Made by a program: the position numbers and the translations under genes. A stretch of 64,000 bases of DNA from Micromonospora sp. LH3U1. GTDB lineage: Bacteria; Actinomycetota; Actinomycetes; Mycobacteriales; Micromonosporaceae. The stretch covers positions 682,001 through 746,000 of the forward strand of contig NZ_CP116936.1 of NCBI RefSeq assembly GCF_028475105.1. The letters run 5' to 3'. Every line of letters begins with the position of its first letter. The first letter of the stretch is position 1. This document shows, in pieces, positions 59,681 to 64,000 of the stretch. The notes under the pieces were generated by a model, which saw only the letters and a program-made list of their open reading frames with translations, was not told where the DNA came from and made no database searches.

Positions 59681-61131
59681 GTGACCGACGGCTGGGAATG
59701 GCGCCGGGGCGGTGAGACTCCGGCTCCGGCGCGACCGCCCGGGGCAGAGGCCCCGCCGGCGGGGCCGCCGACCACGCCGGAGAGCGGCAACGCGCCTGCG
59801 CCATCGGGAAACGACAGCGCGCCCACGGCCGGGCCGCCGGCTACCGGGCCAGCGCCCGGTGTGGGTGTGCCGTACGCCGGGCCGCCGGCGATCTGGCCGG
59901 CGTCGACGGCGAGCGGGTCCGGTGCGGCCGGCGCCTCGCCCTGGTGGTCCGACGCGCTCCGCGATCCGTGGCGTGACCCGCGGCCCCGGCCGCCGTGGTG
60001 GTGCCCGGGGTGGTGGCTGCCGGTGCCGAGCCCGAGCCGGTCACCGACCCGGACGCCCCCGGTCGACCGACCTTGCGCCATCTGCTGCTCATCCCGGTGA
60101 TCACCGCGTTGCTCGCCGGCACCCTCGGTGGTGCGCTGGGCTACGCGTTCGCGGTGCGCGGCGGTGCCGGCGGGACGGTGCTCGGCGCGGAGGCCGCGGA
60201 GCCACCGGTGCTGGCCCAGCGCAAACCAGAGTCGCTGGCCGGAGTCGCCGAGCGTGTACTGCCCAGCGTGGTCACCGTCCGGGTGAGCAGCCTCGGTGGG
60301 ACCAGTGAGGGCTCTGGCTTCATCGCCAGCGCCGAGGGCCACGTGATCACCAACGACCACGTGGTGGCCGGCGGCAGTGGCAAGGCCTCGGTGGTCTTCA
60401 ACGACGGCACCACCGCGTCGGCGACCGTGGTCGGTCAGGACCCGGAGTCGGACATCGCGGTGATCAAGGTGAACCGGACCGGGCTGCGGCCGGTGGAGTT
60501 CGGCGACTCCGACGGGTTGGCTGTCGGCGACCCGGTGCTCGCCATCGGTTCACCGCTCTCGCTGGCCAACACGGTCACCGCCGGCATCGTGAGTGCCCTG
60601 GACCGGACGATGCAGGCCGGCGAGCCGGGCGGCCCGGTGCGCTACTACGCGGCCATCCAGACCGACGCGGCGGTCAACCACGGCAACTCGGGCGGCCCAC
60701 TGGTCGATGGCGCCGGGCGGGTGGTCGGCGTCAACTCCACGATCAAGTCGCTGGTGGGTGAGGGGCAGGAGGCCGGCAACATCGGGCTCGCCTTCGCCAT
60801 CCCGATCAACCAGGCCAAGCGGGTGACCCAGGACATCATCGGCACCGGCAAGGCCCGGCGTACGGTGATCGGCGCCCAGGTCGGTGGCCCTGGCGCGGGA
60901 GCCAGCGGCGGCGTACGGCTGGCCGCCGTGGAGCCCTCCGGGCCTGCGGCTGGCGCCGGGTTGAAGGTCGGCGACGTGGTCTTGAAGCTCAACGGTCGGC
61001 CGATGACCGAGCCGACGGACCTGATCGCCCTGGTCCGCAAGTTCGCTCCGGGTTCGGTGGTGACCGTCGAGTTCCGGCGCGGTGCCGCCCGGCAGAACAC
61101 CTCGGTCACTCTCGCTGCGGATGCCAAGTGA
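59681..61131 (+). CDS. HtrA/DegP-type membrane serine protease with PDZ domain, frame broken once
   Basis: GTG 59681 has GGAGG 7 bases upstream and opens a Pro/Ala-rich cytoplasmic lead ending in SPWWSDALRDPWRDP. A one-base frame change near 59975-59995 is needed to enter the second frame, which contains the membrane segment (LLLIPVITALLAGTLGGALGYAF). The trypsin-like domain follows with His (VITNDHVVAG), Asp (ESDIAVIKV) and Ser (NHGNSGGPLVD), then a PDZ domain (AAVEPSGPAAGAGLKVGDVVLKLNG). It cleaves misfolded envelope proteins or anti-sigma factors. Mycobacterial htrA sits in the same place before tatB. The break may be a sequencing error; if real, GTG 59995 could still start the membrane and protease part. 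Confidence 0.87.
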
Positions 61132-61207
61132 ACAGCGGGTCACCCCCTGCCCAAAGGTCGTCCGACGTGCGTAGTCTTGCTGCTGACGCCGAAAGGAGGC
61201 CCGCGGG

Positions 61208-61630
61208 ATGTTCGAGAACCTGAACGTGTGGGAGATCGGTGCGCTGCTGCTCCTGGCGCTGTTGATCTTCGGCGACCGGTTGCCCGCAGTGATCACCGAC
61301 GGTCTGCGGATGGTGCGCAATCTGCGCAACATGGCCCGCAACGCCACCGGCGACCTGAGCCGCGAGCTGGGCACCGACATCCAGCTGGAAGATCTGCACC
61401 CGAAGGCGTTCATCCGCAAGCACCTCCTCAGCGAGGAGGACGAGGCGGCGATCCGTAAGCCGCTACAGGGTGTCTACGACGACCTGCGCGCGGACGTCGG
61501 TGGCGTGCACAACGACCTGAAGGACGTGGCCGCCGCCGCCGACATCAGGTCGAACGGCAGCCGTTCCGGCACCGCCACCGGCACCCCGTCGGCGCCGGCC
61601 CCCCGGGCCAGCTACGACGACGCCACCTGA
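61208..61630 (+). CDS. tatB: Twin-arginine translocase subunit TatB
   Basis: The 140-residue protein has the TatA/B layout: a short N-terminal membrane helix (NVWEIGALLLLALLIFGDRLP), an amphipathic helix (VITDGLRMVRNLRNMARNATGDL) and a polar tail. The missing FG-K hinge of TatA and the length favour TatB, which binds twin-arginine signal peptides with TatC. GGAGG lies 8 bases before ATG 61208. It follows htrA by 76 bases as in mycobacteria. Confidence 0.88.
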   Translation: MFENLNVWEIGALLLLALLIFGDRLPAVITDGLRMVRNLRNMARNATGDLSRELGTDIQLEDLHPKAFIRKHLLSEEDEAAIRKPLQGVYDDLRADVGGVHNDLKDVAAAADIRSNGSRSGTATGTPSAPAPRASYDDAT

Positions 61631-61766
61631 GCGGCCGCACCCGCCCGAGCGACGGCCGGACCGCCGCCGCTCGCCCCGTGATCAACTCGGTTTCCAGGAA
61701 ATCGGCCTGTCAGCGATGCGGGACACCCCGACATCCCTGATGTCGAGGTGATCATCCGCGCGGTGC

Positions 61767-62915
61767 TCAGCGTCCGGCGGGCTTGAGGCCGAGCGGCTTG
61801 CCGAGCAGCGACTCACGGCGCAGCGCGAGCCGGTCGGCGATCGCGCCGAGCGCCTGCGCGGCCGGCGACGTCGGTTCGGCCAGCACGACCGGGTTGCCGG
61901 CGTCGCCGGCCTCGCGGACCCGGGTGTCCAGTGGGATCTGCCCGAGCAACGGCACCTGCGCGCCGATGGTCCGGCTCAGCGACTCAGCCACCGCCGTGCC
62001 GCCGCCAGCGCCGAAGATCTCCATCCGGGAGCCGTCCGGCAGTTCCAGCCAGGACATGTTCTCGATGACGCCAACCACCCGCTGGTGGGTCTGCAGGGCG
62101 ATCGAGCCGGCCCGCTCCGCCACCTCGGCGGCGGCGGTCTGCGGAGTGGTGACGATCAGGATCTCCGAGTTGGGCAGCAACTGGGCCAGCGAGATGGCCA
62201 CGTCGCCGGTGCCCGGCGGCAGGTCGAGCAGGAGCACGTCCAGGTCGCCCCAGTAGACGTCGGCCAGGAACTGCTGCAACGCCCGGTGCAGCATCGGGCC
62301 ACGCCACACGACGGCGGCGTTGCCGGACGTGAACATGCCGATGGAGATCACCTTCACGCCGTGCGCCTGCGGCGGCATGATCATGTCCTCGACGCGGGTG
62401 GGTCGGCCATCAGCGCCGAGCATCCGGGGCACCGAGTGGCCGTAGATGTCCGCGTCGACCACGCCGACGGAGAGCCCGCGAGCGGCGAGCGCCGCCGCCA
62501 GGTTGACCGTCACGCTGGACTTGCCGACGCCACCCTTGCCACTGGCCACTGCGTACACCCGGGTGCGCGAGCCGGGCTGGGCGAACGGGATGACGGGCTC
62601 CTCGGTGGCGCCCCCGCCGCGCAGCTGCGACTGCAACGACTGCCGCTGCTCGGGGCTCATCACACCAAAGTCGATCTCCACGCCGGTAACGCCGGGCACT
62701 GCGGCGACCGCGGCGGTGATGTCCGTACGCAGCTTGTCCTTCAGCGGGCAGCCGGCGACGGTGAGCAGCAGCTCGACCCGGACGACACCGCTGGCACCGA
62801 TCGTGGCGGAGCGGACCATGCCCAGCTCGGTGATGGGCCGGCGGATCTCCGGGTCGTTGACGGTGGCCAGGGCGGCCTGGATCGCGTCCTCGACGGTGCG
62901 CACGGGTGCTGACAT
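61767..62915 (-). CDS. mrp: Mrp/NBP35-type iron-sulfur carrier ATPase
   Basis: The 382-residue protein has an N-terminal MIP18/DUF59 domain (VEDAIQAALATVNDPEIRRPITELGMV) and a P-loop ATPase domain with the deviant Walker A VASGKGGVGKSS, DADIYGHSVPRMLG and LLLDLPPGTGDV. Mrp dimers bind and deliver Fe-S clusters. The C-terminal CxxC common in other Mrp proteins is replaced by ELPDGS, as in other actinobacterial versions, so cluster ligands must differ. It is transcribed alone; a short GC-poor hairpin at 61729-61745 may be its terminator. Confidence 0.93.
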   Translation of the reverse strand: MSAPVRTVEDAIQAALATVNDPEIRRPITELGMVRSATIGASGVVRVELLLTVAGCPLKDKLRTDITAAVAAVPGVTGVEIDFGVMSPEQRQSLQSQLRGGGATEEPVIPFAQPGSRTRVYAVASGKGGVGKSSVTVNLAAALAARGLSVGVVDADIYGHSVPRMLGADGRPTRVEDMIMPPQAHGVKVISIGMFTSGNAAVVWRGPMLHRALQQFLADVYWGDLDVLLLDLPPGTGDVAISLAQLLPNSEILIVTTPQTAAAEVAERAGSIALQTHQRVVGVIENMSWLELPDGSRMEIFGAGGGTAVAESLSRTIGAQVPLLGQIPLDTRVREAGDAGNPVVLAEPTSPAAQALGAIADRLALRRESLLGKPLGLKPAGR

Positions 62916-63001
62916 GCCCGCAATGCTACGTCGCGGGGCATCCGCTGCCGCTGCTGGCCGGGGCGGTGTGAGCCAATCGATGACCCGCCTTGGCCCGCTG
63001 G

Positions 63002-63652
63002 TCAGCCGTCCGCACGGCGGGGGCCGGTGCCGTCCGGCCGGGCGTCCCGGGTGAAGTCGCCGTCCAGGTCGTCACGTGGTTCGTCCAGGCCGACACCGTC
63101 GGTCGGCCGCTGGCCACGCCTCTCCTGCCGGTTGTCCTTGTCCTGCTGGCGGCGCTCCAACCGCTGACGACGCTGCCCCACCTCGTCCAGTTCCTCGGCC
63201 AGCCGGGCCAGCTCGGAGCGGAGGAAGTCCCGGGTGGCGACCTCGCCCAGCGCGATCCGTAGCGAGGCGATCTCCCTGGCCAGGTACTCGGTATCCGCCT
63301 TCTGCGCGGTGGCCCGTCGCCGGTCCTCCTCCAACGCCACCCGGTCCCGGTCGGCCTGCCGGTTCTGCGCCAGCAGGATCAGCGGCGCCGCGTAGCTGGC
63401 CTGCAACGACAACACCAGAGTGAGGAACGTGAAGGTGTACGGGTCGAAGCGCAGGTCCGCCGGGACCAACGTGTTCCAGGCGAACCAGATCGCGATCACC
63501 ACCGTCATGACGACGAGGAAGTTCGCGGTGCCCATGCCCCGGGCGATGCCCTCCGACCACCGGCCGAACGCCTCCGCGTCGAACCGGGGCAGCTTGATGC
63601 CCCGGGGCTCGCGTGGCTGGTCGAGCCGTTCCGCCCGCCGCTGGTCAGCCAT
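63002..63652 (-). CDS. DUF1003 membrane protein
   Basis: The 216-residue protein has two membrane segments (ANFLVVMTVVIAIWFAWNTLV and FTFLTLVLSLQASYAAPLILLAQNRQ), the hallmark of DUF1003. A long charged coiled-coil tail follows (ADRDRVALEEDRRRATAQ, LARLAEELDEVGQRRQRLERRQQDK) with an acidic end. ATG 63652 overlaps the end of the CBS gene by 8 bases, so the two are translationally coupled, as in mycobacteria. Function is unknown; the coupling suggests work with the magnesium-type CBS protein. Confidence 0.88.
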   Translation of the reverse strand: MADQRRAERLDQPREPRGIKLPRFDAEAFGRWSEGIARGMGTANFLVVMTVVIAIWFAWNTLVPADLRFDPYTFTFLTLVLSLQASYAAPLILLAQNRQADRDRVALEEDRRRATAQKADTEYLAREIASLRIALGEVATRDFLRSELARLAEELDEVGQRRQRLERRQQDKDNRQERRGQRPTDGVGLDEPRDDLDGDFTRDARPDGTGPRRADG

Positions 63653-64000
63653 CGGCGCCATCCAGCCCATCGTCGGTGGTGCCCGGGGCGGCCATGGCGT
63701 CGCGGTCCCGCCAGTCCCGGGGCAGCGAATGGTCCAGCACGTCGTCCACCGTGACGGCGCCGACCAGCCGGTTGTTCCGGTCGATCACCGGCATGGCGAC
63801 CAGGTCGTAGGTGGCCATGCGGCGGGTGATCTCCGGCAGCGGAGTGGTCGGGCGCAGCGGGTCGATGTCGTTGACCACCACCTTGCCCAGCAGATCCGCC
63901 GGTGGTTCGCGCAGCAGCGCCTGGAAGTGCACCATGCCCAGGTAGCGGCCGGTCGGGGTGTTCTGTGGTGCCCGGGTCACGAAGACCTGGGCGGCGACGG
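63645..64000 (-). CDS. CBS-domain protein, MgtE-N/Rv1232c-like (partial, 5' end outside window)
   Basis: Only the C-terminal 118 codons are in the window. They contain two CBS-like motifs: VFVTRAPQNTPTGRYLGMVHFQALLRE with VVVNDIDPLRPTTPLPEITRRMATYDLVAMPVIDRNNRLVGAVTVDDVLD, then an acidic tail. This is the usual end of actinobacterial proteins with an MgtE N-terminal domain plus CBS pair that lack the transport channel. The frame is open to the window edge. CBS pairs bind adenine nucleotides or Mg2+. Confidence 0.85.
   Translation of the reverse strand, partial: VAAQVFVTRAPQNTPTGRYLGMVHFQALLREPPADLLGKVVVNDIDPLRPTTPLPEITRRMATYDLVAMPVIDRNNRLVGAVTVDDVLDHSLPRDWRDRDAMAAPGTTDDGLDGADG

Overview
The window is very GC-rich with dense genes, many GTG starts and frequent 4-base stop/start overlaps. 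It reads as chromosome of a filamentous actinomycete, most likely Micromonosporaceae (Micromonospora-like). The best evidence is the right third. Its run of FolP2-like protein, DivIVA-domain protein, Tag glycosylase, DUF3117, leucyl aminopeptidase, O-methyltransferase, HtrA protease, TatB, Mrp, a DUF1003 protein and a CBS/MgtE-type protein follows, with insertions and losses, the order known around folP2-tag and htrA-tatB-mrp in mycobacteria.

Left third (1-22 kb). A SigB/SigF-type sigma factor is followed by an unusual ECF sigma factor fused through a zinc-type motif and one membrane segment to a GH128-like glycosidase, with a DUF305 gene behind it. From 4.3 to 14.0 kb lies an iron-regulated siderophore locus with two 19-bp IdeR/DmdR-type iron boxes. 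A divergent acyltransferase faces a siderophore-interacting reductase and two MFS transporters, followed by ATP-grasp, NIS synthetase, NIS synthetase and PLP decarboxylase genes. This enzyme set is that of vibrioferrin (PvsA-E). A secreted CE1-like esterase with a CBM2 follows, with a 14-bp LacI-type palindrome upstream. From 15.8 to 22.2 kb is a poly-gamma-glutamate locus: CapA, a two-module membrane sensor with no output domain, CapB, CapC and an NlpC/P60 enzyme. A convergent lipoprotein may be a polyglutamate hydrolase.

Middle (23-45 kb). A seven-gene minus-strand sugar or sugar-alcohol operon has a ribose/fructose-type ABC importer (binding protein, permease, ATPase), a 3-hexulose-6-phosphate synthase, a 6-phospho-3-hexuloisomerase, a PfkB kinase and a mannitol-type dehydrogenase. 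It diverges from a LacI repressor and a FrcK-like kinase, with three LacI-type operators between them. A tRNA-Arg(CCT) gene carries the left end of a 3.4-kb integrated element. A perfect 44-bp copy of the tRNA 3' part marks the right end at 35239-35282. The element holds a truncated, frameshifted integrase, a TmrB-like ATPase, an isochorismatase-like hydrolase and decayed DNA. Beyond it are two paralogous small proteins, an HTH regulator with a NUDIX gene, a CPBP protease with a two-component system, an LppX-type lipoprotein, a single ClpP with a ClgR/PopR-like regulator, a TrkA-type K+ channel, and a divergent MarR/azoreductase pair.

Right third (45-64 kb). KorA/KorB (2-oxoglutarate:ferredoxin oxidoreductase) is separated from the azoreductase by a strong bidirectional hairpin. 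A surface-anchored Pro/Thr-rich protein (reading frame broken), an orphan NuoA-like gene and the FolP2-to-Mrp region follow, interrupted by a fatty-acid hydroxylase and a PaaX/enoyl-CoA hydratase pair. Two otherwise good genes (surface protein, HtrA) are each broken by one frameshift in G/C-rich sequence, so local sequencing errors are possible. I saw no CRISPR array, rRNA, recognisable riboswitch or intact transposase.
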